This document shows positions 12,601 to 24,060 of a stretch of 64,000 nt of DNA, piece after piece. Origin of the DNA: Asparagopsis taxiformis (lineage: Eukaryota > Rhodophyta > Florideophyceae > Bonnemaisoniales > Bonnemaisoniaceae). The notes under the pieces were generated by a model. It did not search any database. It was given only the letters and a program-made list of their open reading frames with translations, and was not told where the DNA came from. A program made the position numbers and the translations under genes. Within the stretch, counting starts at the first letter, position 1, and every line of letters begins with the position of its first letter. The stretch spans positions 1 through 64,000 of the forward strand of contig JALQPE010003014.1 in assembly GCA_030407315.1 (NCBI GenBank), in the 5' to 3' direction.

Positions 12601-13467
12601 AAATCAATTTGGTGGCCCAGCATCTCCTGTGCCGAAAATTCCCGCACTCAGTTCTGATATACGTCTAGACGTGTTTCCCACTTGTACGCATCAGGGAAGG
12701 CGTCACGGAAGGTTGACACTACGCTACTTGTGTACCGCGTCGTCTGAAATAGCGAGTAGTGTTTGTTGTATAGTTGTGGAGTATGCGTCTAGTGGTTTGT
12801 AAAGCTTGCAGAACGGGATAGGGATGTGGGTGGCCCTATTTTATGAATACATGAGTACCAATATTCAGGGTTGACAAAGCGGAAAGGCATAGGCTCATAC
12901 ATGTTTGAGATTGCATAGTAGAGAAAATATTTTCATCGAAATTTACATGGAGCTGATGGAGGTTTTAAGGATGAGGTATGAGAGGAAGAAAATTCTTCTG
13001 TGGTATGAGGATGTGTTCTGTGGGGGGATGGAATCTTGGGATGGTACAGGGGGAGGTGGAAATGTACGGAGTGCGGGTTTAGAATGGATTGTGATTCGGA
13101 GAGGAGTGCCGACAAGCATATTATGGGGATTGGGGAGACGCTGCGGGGTGTTGGGGTAGTGAGGGCGGAGGAGGTGTTTAGGTGGGACCGTAGGAGGGTG
13201 CGGTTGAAGGCGCCGAGAGGAGGGGTTTTTAGGAAAGTGAGGAGAAAGAAGGGGAGGGGGTGGCGTCTGTTCTGGCTGTGGTGAGTGGGGATGTGATGGA
13301 GAAGAAGGGGGTTATTGTATTTGGGGAGGGAGGGGAGTGGGAGGAAGGGTGCGAAGTGGGGGGTTGATATGTGTTTCAGAGCGGGGAGGTTTCTGGGGAT
13401 ACGGCGGGGGAGCCACCCCGCAGTGCGGGAGCGTGGGCCGGTGGTGGTGGTGTATACGGTATCGAAG
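12601..13467. other. Purine-rich intergenic tract, no supported gene
   Basis: From about 12,940 the + strand is strongly G/A-rich, which makes long antisense Pro/Ser/Thr-rich frames without recognisable domains. One + frame near 13,055-13,125 contains a C-x2-C pair followed by His in a possible zinc-finger-like spacing (KCTECG...DKH), but it quickly becomes low-complexity Arg/Gly. I see no convincing gene. The tract runs into the first copy of the direct repeat at 13,468. Confidence 0.4.
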
Positions 13468-14241
13468 ATGCGGATGGCGTGGGGGCATGGAGCAGCTGAG
13501 GGAGGGAGGGGTGGAGCAGGTCGGGTACGGGATGGGGAGTGAGAGGTTTTGGAAGAGTAAGCTGCAGGGGAAGTTTGTGTAGAGGGCGAAGGAGAGGGGT
13601 TGAGGGTAGAGGAGAGAGGGTACTGAAGAACAATACGTTTCAAAGGTGATGGGGGAGAGCATGGTCGAGGAGATAGGGGGTGTTTTGCCCTATTCTGAGG
13701 TAGTATGAGGACTGGTTATACGAAATCTGTACGGTAGAGCAGAAAAGTAGGTATGGAATGGAGGTGTGCACCGTGGAAGCGGGGATAGGTATCTGAAAAT
13801 GCGTGCTAGAGTGGTATTGGGGGTGTTTGAGGTACAGTACGGGGAGGTGAGCACCAACAGGAAGGGGGTGTGAGCGAGAGGATGAAAAAATTAAAGACGA
13901 AATTGGAGTCGACCGACAAGGAAAAATAGAGTGGTCGCCGTGATGGATGCGGACATCCATGTCGAGCACGGCGGCAGAAATTTCTGGGGTCGAAATTTTT
14001 GAATTTCTGAACCGGCGCCCGTCCTAGGTGGACATAGACATGGCGGAAGTCCATCCCGAGGGGGACATCCGTGGTACTAGAAACAATGAATGTCGCCCTA
14101 GTAATACTAGACGTACTAGACCGCATGGACGTCCGGTTCTAGGCGGACATCCAAAAATACTGGAGAACATGGACGTCCGCCTAGTAATACTAGGTGTACT
14201 AGAGGTTGTGGACGTCCGCGTCCATTTCCGAGAACACAGAC
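13468..14241 (+). repeat. 0.78-kb direct repeat, copy 1
   Basis: Begins ATGCGGATGGCGTGGGGGCA and ends in GAACACAGACG. It matches 17,035-17,820 with few differences. Its 3' third carries repeated GGACGTCCGC and CTAGTAATACTAG motifs (CTAGTA/TACTAG inverted arms) around 14,090-14,225. Related GGACGTCC plus CTAGTA...TACTAG motifs reappear at 40,530-41,070, which suggests subterminal repeats of one transposon family. Confidence 0.8.
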
Positions 14242-15265
14242 GTAATGCATCGTTTTTACCAGTCGGTCACACGCACGAAGACATCGATCAGATGTTCTCG
14301 AGAACTGCAATACACCTCCGGCACAGGAATGCGATTACGATGGAGGAACTCGCTGCAGAGCTGAGAAACGCGTACAAACCAAACCGAAAGTATCTCTGAT
14401 GAGGCACGTAGCAAATTTTTCTGGCCTGTTGAATGAATCAAGAAGTTTAAGGAAAAACTTGTCCTCATTCTCTGCCTTCCGTTACTTCAAATTCTCCAGG
14501 AGACCGGCAGTTTCTGGGAGTGGTCCATTCCCCTTCTCCACTCAAGTGGCGGTAAAGGTGAATCACAGTCAGTCTTGGGAGTTATTCTCCCCCTCTCGTG
14601 ACAGTATTCTCACTGGATTTCTTTGCTCATGTCCGAACCTTGCTAAGACACCACCAACACTTGTTCGATCTCCCCCAAACTTCCATGAAGTTACGAAACG
14701 TATTCATTCAGTAGAGAGAATGGTTTCCAATCACTCCAAACTTACAAGTCTCATCTCTCTCAGAGATCAGATCTATAGGGATAGAGACGAAGCAATTCAC
14801 TGGGATCTCGAAAAACTGTCCAGAGTTGAACGGCCGCCACAGAGAGGATGGGCTCAATTCGGGATATGAAAGTGGAAAAAGTGAGGAGGAATCAGAACAG
14901 TTCTATGATTATGAGTACGATGTTGGTGGTTTTGTCGCTGTTAGAACAAACGATAGGAAATGTTCTTTCTGGATAGGTCAAGTCAAGGAAACCACCAGAA
15001 ATGGAGAGGGACTGGTAACCCTTTGAAACTGCATTGGTACCAGACGTACAACCCTAGGAGGGGTGGGGCTGGGTCAGCCTTCGCTCAGGATATATTCAGG
15101 GCTAAGTACACTGCCTCATTTGTAAGTGGTTATCAAGCCGAAAGGAACATCTGGACTGACAATGTTTCTGTTAACACAGTTCTAGCCAGATTTTCACGCC
15201 TCACAAAGGACAAGAGGATTCCAGTAGACGTTCAGAAGAAAATTAGATCTAGCTTGGAGCAGTAA
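14230..15265 (+). pseudogene. C-terminal remnant of a transposon protein with a VGHTHEDIDQMFS motif
   Basis: Starting directly at the end of the direct repeat, the + strand encodes a segment with VGHTHEDIDQMFSR (about 14,260-14,300). That signature is typical of a large family of uncharacterised transposon-encoded proteins in algae, oomycetes and animals (DUF7869-type; named from memory). After a stop at 14,398, fragments in shifted frames follow: a helical segment to about 14,866, an acidic stretch, CSFWIGQV near 14,960-14,990, LKLHWYQTYNPRR near 15,025-15,060, and a basic C-terminus ending at 15,265. The F-W-I-G and L-W-Y pattern at the end is usual for such proteins. The N-terminal part is missing, so this is a truncated and frameshifted relic. 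Confidence 0.6.
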
Positions 15266-17034
15266 TGGTAAGCTCAGAGTGCAGTCGAGTCGAGCATTTC
15301 AAAATCCAAAGTTCAACGTCTACTACAGCCACCCCATTTGCTCCCTTCATCCGTCTGTTCATTGGCCAGTATCCTATCCTCCCTCACTCCTTCAGCCACG
15401 TAGTGTGTACCTGAACTTCTGAGAAGCGGATAGTGCTCTCTTACTTCACTTTGGAGGACAGATTATATTCGGTCGCACGTGATATATGAATAGGAGTTAG
15501 TTACGAACTCTGCAACACTGTAGATTGTGATGGAATAGTGATGGTGTTATGTACTCATCAGTTTGTGAATGATTCCAATAGTCTGTTGATTGAACTTCTC
15601 AGGAATGATAGAGGGTTCATAGAACTGTGATTCCGCGCATAATAAATTGACATACATGACATTATTTCTCTATCTCCCTGTACAAAGCGCATATGGTCAT
15701 CATATGTGACAGCCTTCATCTATATTTCCCAATCTGCAGCATTGAGGATCCTCCCGTACCCAGATTTGTGCAGCTCAATCGCTGACAATCTGGTGGAAAT
15801 ACACAACGGCTGGGAATCTCAGATTTAGCACGCATTAAGGTGAAGATTGCGTTCAGATGATACCAGCAATGTTCTGAAGCCTCCGTAGGGACTAGAAGAA
15901 TTTCAGTCATACGCTATTGGTAGTCACAGTTACTTTGTCATTTTTTCGCGGAGTAGCACAGTGACCTGACTTCAGTTCTATTAATCCTAGGTGCACTTAT
16001 GTATAATAGCACCAGACGCGTCTCGTGCACGTGTATCCCTAATAACCGATATGTTTCAAAAGCCGCTTGATACATGGCATGAAATTGGAAACCATGAATG
16101 CAAAGTACTGGTGACTGAAGAATGGGCACGGTGCAAAGCAAATCCGTAAGAGGGAAGCACTAGGTGTTCATCAATGGGTGTATTCCATGGTAAATACGAT
16201 TGAAGGCTTGTAAGGGCGAAAATGGATATAAATCGCAACTTACATATCTTGAAGCAAGCGACACGGCAGGGCTGAATTTGCTTCGATTCCATTTCGCTCG
16301 CTGGATGATTTCAGCGTAGTATTGACTGCATCAAAAAAAGTGCTGAAATATCGACTAGCAAGCATACGAGCAACGCACGCCGTCTTCACTTAGTTTCGCT
16401 GGTGTTCAGTGTTCGATACTCAGTACAGCGTAGATCATATGTATTGGCAGTTGTTCTCACTGTGAGGGCACACCCTGAAGTCCAGGGATTGATGATCTAA
16501 TTTCGCGCATGATCTGGTTGCAATGGACGAAGAATCAGAAATTATTTGAAAAAACGTGGAAAGATCCACGTTAAAGTGCACCATCCTGTTCTGCACCCAT
16601 TGGCTGACAGAATAATAACGTAATAGAGTAAATGATATCACTCATGAGTTGAGATTTACCTATCTTCCAATATTATCCCAGACACCGTTTCGCAACAACG
16701 GCGGGGCCAATGGGCCTCAAATGCTGGTGTCAGAGGCATTGATTAACCCTGTGACACAAGCAGCACATGTACATTCTACAGAACAGAGAATTATTTAAAT
16801 TATTAACATTCTTGATAGTCATGCTCTTCACATCTCAGTGGAAGAATGCATAGATTTTGGACGTTCCAACGCGATCTATTTTCTTCCGTTAAAAGGGTTA
16901 AGGACTCGTTTTGCTAGAAGTAGCGTAGTAGAGGAGCTCAGAAGTAGCGCTTGATGCCCCTGACTGAGCTAGAAATATAAATTTTATTGATACTCAATTT
17001 AGGAAATTATTCTCATTAGCTCGGAAGTCGTGTT
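15266..17034. other. Intergenic stretch with no recognisable feature
   Basis: About 1.77 kb of AT-leaning sequence. Only short frames occur, none with a recognisable motif, and I see no tandem repeats or palindromes of note. It is bounded on both sides by relics of the same family (the protein remnant at left, direct-repeat copy 2 at right), so it may be decayed element sequence. Confidence 0.5.
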
Positions 17035-17820
17035 AGATGCGGATGGCGTGGGGGCATGGAGCAGCTGAGGGAGGGAGGGGTGGAGCAGGTCGGGTACGGG
17101 ATGGGGAGTGAGAGATTTTGGAAGAGTAAGCTGCAGGGGAAGTTTGTGGAGAGGGCGAAGGAGAGGGGTTGAAGGTAGAGGAGAGAGGGTATTGAAGAAC
17201 AATACGTTGCAAAGGTGATGGGGGAGAGCATGCATGGTCGAGGAGATAGGGGGTGTTTTTGCCCTATTCTGAGGTATTATGAGGACTCTGGTTATACGAA
17301 ATCTGTACGGTAGAGCAGAAAAGTAGGTATGGAATGGAGGTGTGCACCGTGGAAGCGGGGATGGGTAGCTGAAAATGCGTGCTAGAGTGGTATTGGGGGT
17401 GTTTGAGGTACAGTACGGGGGAGGTGAGCACCAACAGGAATGGGGTGTGAGCGAGAGGATGAAAAAATTAAAGACAAAATTGGAGTCGACCGACAAGGAA
17501 AAATAGAGTGGTCGCCGTGATGGATGCGGACATCCATGTCGAGCACGGCGGCAGAAATTTCTGGGGTCGAAATTTTTGAATTTCTGAACCGGCGCCCGTC
17601 CTAGGTGGACATAGACATGGCGGAAGTCCATCCCGAGGGGGACATCCGTGGTACTAGAAACAATGAATGTCGCCCTAGTAATACTAGACGTACTAGACCG
17701 CATGGACGTCCGGTTCTAGGCGGACATCCAAAAATACTGGAGAACATGGACGTCCGCCTAGTAATACTAGGTGTACTAGAGGTTGTGGACGTCCGCGTCC
17801 ATTTCCGAGAACACAGACGG
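17035..17820 (+). repeat. 0.78-kb direct repeat, copy 2
   Basis: Same sequence and orientation as 13,468-14,241, ending in GAACACAGACGG. The sequence flanking the shared part differs on both sides. Two direct copies flank 2.8 kb of relic sequence, which recalls long terminal repeats, but neither copy starts TG/ends CA and no primer-binding site or reverse transcriptase is seen between them. Confidence 0.8.
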
Positions 17821-17831
17821 TTTCCATCTTC

Positions 17832-17967
17832 ATATCCGTCGGAAACAAAGCAACAACCTTGGCCGTGGAAGCAGTATAGATCATCTAAACTGCTTCAAAA
17901 GCGTAAGTTGTAGATCATCAATACTGCTTCCAAGGCCACAGTTGTTGCTTTGTCTCCGACGGATATG
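17832..17967. repeat. Imperfect inverted repeat (~44-bp arms, ~44-bp loop)
   Basis: The left arm starts ATCCGTCGGAAACAAAGCAA (about 17,834) and ends GAAGCAGTAT near 17,877. The right arm starts ATACTGCTTCCAAGGCC near 17,920 and ends CTCCGACGGAT near 17,964. The arms are reverse complements apart from a few mismatches. It could be a foldback element or the paired ends of a small MITE. Confidence 0.75.
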
Positions 17968-18660
17968 AACCATGATGGTACGTTTCCACAACTCACGCCA
18001 CTAACCCAGTTTTCTATTTGTTTTCTCTTTCTCAGGTTTACAGTCGGTGAGTGTTCCACTTCTACTTTCATTTATCTTTCTCTCTTACCACTTCTCCACT
18101 ACTTTTCTTTTCTGCCTGTGAGTACATATCTCAATTTGGGATGCAATGGTATTTGTTAAGGTACGTTAGTCTCCTAATCACCATCAATTTCCCTCTCCAA
18201 TTCAACGTCACTAACTTGTTTCCTTTCTATACATCATTTTTTTCTTCTTCTCTTCATTTCCTAGCTTATTCATGCAGCTCAATCAGTTGATAGATTTCTA
18301 GAATTTTCTAGTAGTTTTAGTTTTACTCGTCGGAATAGTGTTAGTTGTAGTAGCATTTTTAACATAGGGATTGTTTATTCTCAATGTAGCCTGCGCAAAT
18401 AAACAAATCCAGAGTGAACCTTCCCATATCGCACCCTCTTAGATTGCTACCTATCCTACCGCGTATACCTCTCGCTAGCTCATAGTCACTACGAAATAAA
18501 AATTCCTAGCCGTACTATTCTGTCCATTCCCATATGAATACCGTCCATGCCCCATCCTCATAGCGCTAGAACTGCCTTCCTCTACCCCAAAAAGATGCCC
18601 ACGACAGCGTGACGCTCCATCTCATCCACCACTCCCAGACACCGAATTTTACTATATCAG
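17968..18660. other. Intergenic stretch with no recognisable feature
   Basis: AT-rich, pyrimidine-rich on the + strand (many TTTCTTT/CTTCTC runs around 18,010-18,270). Short frames only. Nothing recognisable before the hAT repeat tract. Confidence 0.45.
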
Positions 18661-18669
18661 GACACTACT

Positions 18670-19192
18670 TTTACTGTCTCCAGGTGCTGCCCAGGGCAGC
18701 ACGAAATACTGTCTCCAGGTGCTGCCCAGGGCAGCACAAAGTACTGTCTACAGGTGCTGCCCAGGGCAGCACGAAATACTGTCTACAGGTGCTGCCCAGG
18801 GCAGCACAAAGTACTGTCTCCAGGTACTGCCCAGGACAGTGCACCGTGTTGGTTCCATCTATTGTCCCAGGCAGCGTATTTCACTATCCGGCCATGTTGC
18901 CTTGGACAATACAAAACACTACCCGCCAACACTGCCCAGTACAGTAAATTACATCATATCCAACTATTGAATAAATCATTTATTTTTACTGTCTCCATTC
19001 ACTGCCTCAGACAGTACGGTGAGACAGTGTTTTTTACTGTCTGCAGACAGTGTTCCGTACTGTCTGCCAGACAGTGCAAATCACTGTCTCCAAGTGTGGC
19101 ATTAATTTTCATTTGCCGCATAGTGATTTTTACTGTCTCAGACAGTAAAAATCACTGTCTCACCGTACTGTCTGAGGCCCCCTTTTCAACAC
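18670..19192. repeat. Left subterminal repeat tract of a probable hAT element
   Basis: About five tandem 36-bp units at 18,680-18,850 carry the palindrome GTGCTGCCC-A-GGGCAGCAC (9+1+9), each followed by ACTGTCTCCAG or ACTGTCTACAG. From 18,985 to 19,180 the motif becomes ACTGTCT/AGACAGT pairs, including ACTGTCTGCAGACAGT and ACTGTCTGCCAGACAGT. Dense short inverted words next to a hAT transposase are typical of hAT subterminal regions that bind the BED finger. A less regular tract with the same vocabulary lies at 22,855-24,060. Confidence 0.65.
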
Positions 19193-19194
19193 CG

Positions 19195-19985
19195 TAGTGC
19201 AAAGAATTTATAACAGATCTTATTGAGTCAACTTCTCGACGAACAAGATAGAGACATTCTTTCACACCAATATTAATAACATGCGCAATGCACCTAATGT
19301 GAAAATCTGCTAGCTCGGAAGTTTCTCTTCCAGATAGATTCAATAGAGTGTGCAACCTCCGAACGCCTGCGCACACGTCTTTCACATTGTCTGTAGTAAC
19401 TGAGAACAGATTTGTTCCGATTTCCCATGAATTCAGATTCAGAACAATACGTTTGCCGTTGCATCGCCTGTGTGAGGAGATGGGAACCGTGCAAAATCGA
19501 GCAACATGCTCTGCGTATTCCATTCTTGATTAATCCAATGAAGTGTCACAGCCATGGATCCTTTGTAAATTCGAGACGACCAAGCATCCGTTGTGATAGA
19601 AAACTTAGTAGGAATACTATTCAGCATATACTTCAAATGTATCTTCTTGGATTTGAATTCCGCCTGGATTCGCCTACGAACAGTTGTACGAGTCGGTGCC
19701 TCGGCGTTTTCATCCAAAAGATGAAATAGTTTCACAAACTCACTGTTTTCGACAACTGAGAACGGCAGCATACTGTTTACCACCCATTTACACAGCTGCT
19801 TACTGAAGTATTCTTGCAACTCTTCACGAGGGTATTTGTGGACGTTACTCATTGTTCCATTCTCCTTGAAATCTTTTTGCGCTATATCCAATAGGAATCC
19901 ATGTTTCCGAGTGTTTCTGGTGAGAGTGGAGATTCCACTGTTGATACTGAATGTTGTTTTGCACTTTTCGCATCGTTAACGGACT
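19195..19985 (-). pseudogene. hAT-family transposase, N-terminal fragment with BED-type finger
   Basis: Read on the minus strand. A BED-type zinc finger is visible near 19,905-19,980 (CEKC, then SGISTLTRNTRKHG), followed by the conserved hAT catalytic-region start ITTDAWSSRIYKGSMAVTLHW near 19,575-19,640 and F..F.SPHTGDAT near 19,455-19,510. After a frame change at about 19,440-19,520 comes TTDNVKDVCAGVRRLHTLLN then FHIRCIAHVINIGVKE, the usual hAT block with the Asp and the C.AHVLNL motif. The second half, including the C-terminal dimerisation region, is missing, and an in-frame stop lies just before the BED finger. The family assignment is strong. The gene is dead: truncated and frameshifted. 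Confidence 0.8.
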
Positions 19986-21714
19986 TCGGAATCTAAACAA
20001 GTCTCAGTAAATTATTCCCGTACAGAGCTGGTCCTCCGCTTTTTTCGTGCTGTCCCCTCCTGAACCGCACTCGATACGACCTCAGATTGACTTGAATCCT
20101 TTCTAAAGTCATACGTCCCGTTTTGATCCATCACTAATATTTGTGTCTTCAGTTGCAATGAGTTCTCAGAAATATGATGTGGTGTTTGCCGAAAAATGGA
20201 GGTTCAAGGGGAGGACCAAAGTAGAACTTGGACTGATTCAAAACTTAAAAAAATGAGACAGACCGATACGAGAGCAGTGGGAGGATTTTTGAAATGGAAC
20301 CACATTGAATGAAAAATTTTCGAACCGTCTTTTGCTCCAATTCTTTCAAAGCGGACCTCTCCCGCAGTCAGGTTACATGGGTATATATGGTACCAAGACA
20401 AATGGGACCAGTCCGCACCAACGTCTTATCGGACCATGCAAAGGTCTAGTTATAATCCTACGAAAGGGTCCAGCGCAAGCAATTTGTCCCGGTGCCAATT
20501 CAATGCGGCTCGCGCCTTTTCTCCCTTGGGCTACTATTGCTCTGCCACGTCACCGCTGCTAATGGGCTAGCGCGGCGACTCTTTATGGCTGATTCTTTGC
20601 CGAACACCACTCACGCTTGCGAGCGTGACTCCCACGCGACCCTTCTCCAGGCGCCTTTTCGCCAGGTAGAACGGGACAAGTCCTACAATAGAAAATTCTT
20701 CTAGAGAATAATTATTTTTTATGTGAGCTAACAGTAGCTGTAGACAGGTAGAAACTAATAGAAAGGAGGGCCATTTATTAGCCCTTTGGTATCAAATTCT
20801 AACAATACTCTGCCTACCTCTATTCTAGCTCTATCTAGCGAGGTTTTTGTCTGACGCTTGACGACTTTTTCCCTCGTCTCAAAATAGATTTAAACTGGTC
20901 GATACTAAGTGTTCGTAAGATCGACCATCACCATTATAAACTTCATCTTCACCTCAACTACTCGACCTTCTACAGTAATTTTACTGTCAGCTAGCCAACA
21001 CGTGTCTGTACTGCCGATCTAGGTCAACTTCTCACCATCTTTCTTTTGCTACTTTTACAACTCAGCCCTACTGACAGATGCGTTTTCTCACGCCCCCGTT
21101 AAAATGCCCCAAGAAGACCTTCCCTTTTGTTGGCGTCCTATTGGCGTACAGGTTCACCTAGGTTTATGTAGATAGGGCCTAGCTCGCTGTGAAATTGGCT
21201 AAGTTTTTTGAACGAGGATTGGGACTGGCAATCTTGGGCTGTGCCGCCTCTGATGTTGTCTGCGTCCTATAAGGCTAATAGGACGAGGGTGATGTTTTTT
21301 TTGGAAGACTCATCCTCATGGAACTGGCCTCCTCGTGGCAGCAGACGGGGAGTCTTCGGACGAGCTAACAGTTCCAGCCATAATCGGCTGCGTCATTCCT
21401 GGTAAGTAAGCCTTGACTTGGGCTGAGGAAACAGGTCTGGGCAGTAGAGGTCTGTAAGGGAACTCCGGACTGATGACACTGTGTGCAGCAAGGGTCGACT
21501 ACTCTCGTAGAAGGTTTCCCGCAAGGGGGAGTGGAAGCGAAGTAGCGATTACGAGGCTGCTGTCGGGGTGCCGGCAGTAGTGACGGGCTGGCCTATTTAG
21601 GCGGTGCACGGCCCGGGGGCAGCCCCCCCCCACACCAACGCACGGACGATCGAGGCAAGTCTTTAAACAGCCGAGCGGGGGCCGGATTGAGCATGCCGGT
21701 CCCGGGGACAAATT
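19986..21714. other. Intergenic stretch, no supported gene
   Basis: Only short frames without motifs. A compositional change to GC-rich sequence (GGCCCGGGGGCAGCCCCCCCCC near 21,608-21,630) precedes the gene at 21,715 and may be its 5' leader. The 20,700-21,400 stretch could be the promoter/LTR region of a retroelement carrying that gene, but I find no repeat partner to prove it. Confidence 0.4.
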
Positions 21715-22847
21715 ATGCTTCGAAAATATCAAACACTGAAAGCCCTGGTGGAGGCTCGAAAAACACTAAACCTGGAGGAAATTTGTGAGGTTCTTGCTTC
21801 AGGTTTGTCCGAGAATGAGGAATTCGTGAGGAGCGCATCTGCGAACCACAAGAAAACCTTAGCCAAAACCTTGAGAGAGAGATTAAGAGAAAAGGGGTTA
21901 CCCGACGAGTCGGGTTTGAACCCAGAAGAATTATTCATTAAGCTGGCGACAGCTTATCCCAAAGTGCTACCCCTCAGGGATGGGGGGAAGTGCTGGGAAA
22001 TGAGGGTGTGCCTGGAGACCCAGTGAGTAGCGAACCAAGGGGAAGTAAGGCGGGTGATTCCGCCATGAACCCGACAAGTAAGGGAATACCAAGAACTAGA
22101 GGTACTGAGATCCCTGAAGAGAGCGAAAGCGGGAGTGGTTCGGATTCTGAATCGGATTCCGAGGAGGGTGCCGAACCAAAAGAAGCGGGTGAAGCTGTCC
22201 TGGTAAGTCGTCAGAAGGTATCAAGGGTAGAACTGGACCGACCTGGTATCCCGGAACGAGTGCAAAGCACAGTGCAGCCAAGGGGAACAGGGAAGAAAAG
22301 GAAAGCTCCGGAGCTTCAGGAAACTGGAGTTTCAGGTATACTGGAGGCGCTCGGCAACATACAACGGGAACTCGAGGTGACTCGGGCGAGCAATCTGGAA
22401 TTTGGGGCCCGGTTAGCGAACCTGGAGCAAGCGGGACAGCCGGAAGTCATGAACCTGGGCGATCTAATCGAACAGAGGACTGATGGAAGGGTGAAACGAA
22501 GGCGAAGGGAGAGGGAACCGGTAGCTGAACCAGCTGTCGCAAGACAGAGGGCACAGCCTACCCGAACGAAGGTGAGTTCGTCTCCTGAGTGCACTAGTGA
22601 GGAGGAGGAGGAAATCGAGCCTCGTGGCCGAACTCGACGGAACCGCCAAGCCGTCGGGAGAGGTCATCGGGGGGAGACAGAATCTGAATTCTGGGAAGGT
22701 TTTCGACATCGAAAGCACCCCGCTCCCCATTTCGATGGTGCGGAGCGGATGGCGCCCGAAATGTTGAGGAAGGGCCTTTCTAATACTAGTCGCACGATGA
22801 GGGAACACGCCCAGCGGATAGTTGAAAGCTGGCACTACTGTGTCTGA
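21715..22847 (+). pseudogene. Charged, possibly Gag-like protein with one frameshift
   Basis: ATG at 21,715 opens a ~100-residue helical, charged N-terminal region that ends out of frame at 22,026. The frame beginning near 21,990 continues for ~285 residues to 22,847. The switch coincides with a G6 run at 21,980-21,986, so a one-base error or a slippery-site shift would join them into a protein of about 375 residues. Visible content: an acidic Ser-rich stretch (SESGSGSDSESDSEEG), a basic KKRKAPE segment, a short heptad-like region (LEALGNIQRELEVTRASNLE), KRRRRERE, EEEEEIEPRGRTRR, and an Arg/His-rich end. No zinc knuckle, protease or reverse transcriptase is seen. Gag-like is only a guess from composition. 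It sits between the two CAGT-rich tracts and may be an insertion into the hAT element. Confidence 0.4.
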
Positions 22848-22854
22848 AATCGGG

Positions 22855-24060
22855 CCTGGGGCAGTACTGTACGGCAGTAAAATTTACTGCCTGAGGCAGT
22901 AAAATTTAGTACTGTAAAAATATAAATTAATGCCCTACTTGCCGGCAGTACAGTGCACTGCCCGGAGGCAGTGGCCATGTGCTGCCGACGGCAGTAGAAA
23001 GTACTGCCTGGATGTATGAGGTGAGGCAGTGGTGGGAGGCAGTGATAGTTGCTGGATTTAGATTGTCTTTCTGGCAGTGATTTGTGCTACATTGGCCTGT
23101 AAAATAAAGTAGTATATTGTGCTGACTTGGGCAGCACGGGGAGGGAGTAAAATATGCTGTCCAGGAATATGGCCCACGGCAGTACTATTTGGTGGCGTGG
23201 GATGCACCGTGTGGCAGTAGAAGCTAGTGTTTCCGGCAGCGTGCCGTGCTGGCTGCGGGCCCGAATGACGGCAGCACATTTTACTATATTTAGGTAGTGC
23301 CCCGATGTACTGTATGATACTGCCTGCAAGTCATGGCAGAGGCAGAGAAATGTACTGTATTCTATTATTGGACAAAGCAGTAATTTCTGCTGCTGTGTGG
23401 TGCTGCTTTTTTTTGGACGTACAGGTAGTGACAAGTCTATGTTCTGGCAGTAGAGTAATGCAGTGGAATATGATGACAGCAGAGATGCTTCGAGGCTGTG
23501 TATTCTACTGCCTGTGGAAGCGAGTGGGGACAGTAAATTATGATGTCTGACGAAATGTGTGAAAGCAATGAAATGAGGTGCTGATAGTCTCTGGGAAAAG
23601 CTGCCTGATAGTACTGCTTTATGATACGAAAAGTGCTACCGTACCGTGCTACTTGCCGTGGTGGAAAGTGCTGCCGTGCTCTACTACTTGCGTATGTGTA
23701 ACTCACTGCCACGCTGTACTGCTCCAGGATATGTGAATTGCTGCCCCACAGCACTACAAAAAGTAGTAGATTTTGATGTATTATAGAGCTGTCCAGATCA
23801 GCGTAAAGTACTGTCTGATAGTGTTGTACTCGACAGGGGCATAGGACAGTACCAGTTACTGCCTGTGGCAGTGCAGTGTACTACCTGGAAGTGCTACCTG
23901 TGGCAGTACATTTCACTACCTGGAACTAGTGCTTGAGACAGTAAAATTTACTGCCGGGAAGTCTATACTGAACCAGTAAATTGTAGTGCCTGGCGGTACT
24001 GACTCGGACAGAACGGGAAAGTAGTAGAATATGATGCCTAGGGTAATACTTTCTAGTGCC
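22855..24060. repeat. Right CAGT/ACTG-rich repeat tract
   Basis: Dense short words GGCAGTA, TACTGCC, GTGCTGCC and GGCAGCAC in both orientations over 1.2 kb, for example GGCAGTAAAATTTACTGCC near 22,873-22,892 (a 19-bp near-palindrome). The vocabulary matches the tract at 18,670-19,192, so the two may be opposite subterminal regions of one hAT element of ~5.4 kb. No coding sequence is seen. Confidence 0.6.

Noticed and set aside
12933..13969. Long antisense Pro/Ser/Thr-rich proteins
   Set aside because: They result from strong purine skew on the + strand, appear in several frames at once and show no domain.
13468..17820. LTR retrotransposon with 0.78-kb LTRs
   Set aside because: The repeats lack TG...CA ends, and the 2.8 kb between them has no primer-binding site, reverse transcriptase or integrase, only a DNA-transposon-type protein relic.
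21400..21720. tRNA or primer-binding site near the GC-rich leader
   Set aside because: No cloverleaf or clear 18-base tRNA complement could be found by eye.
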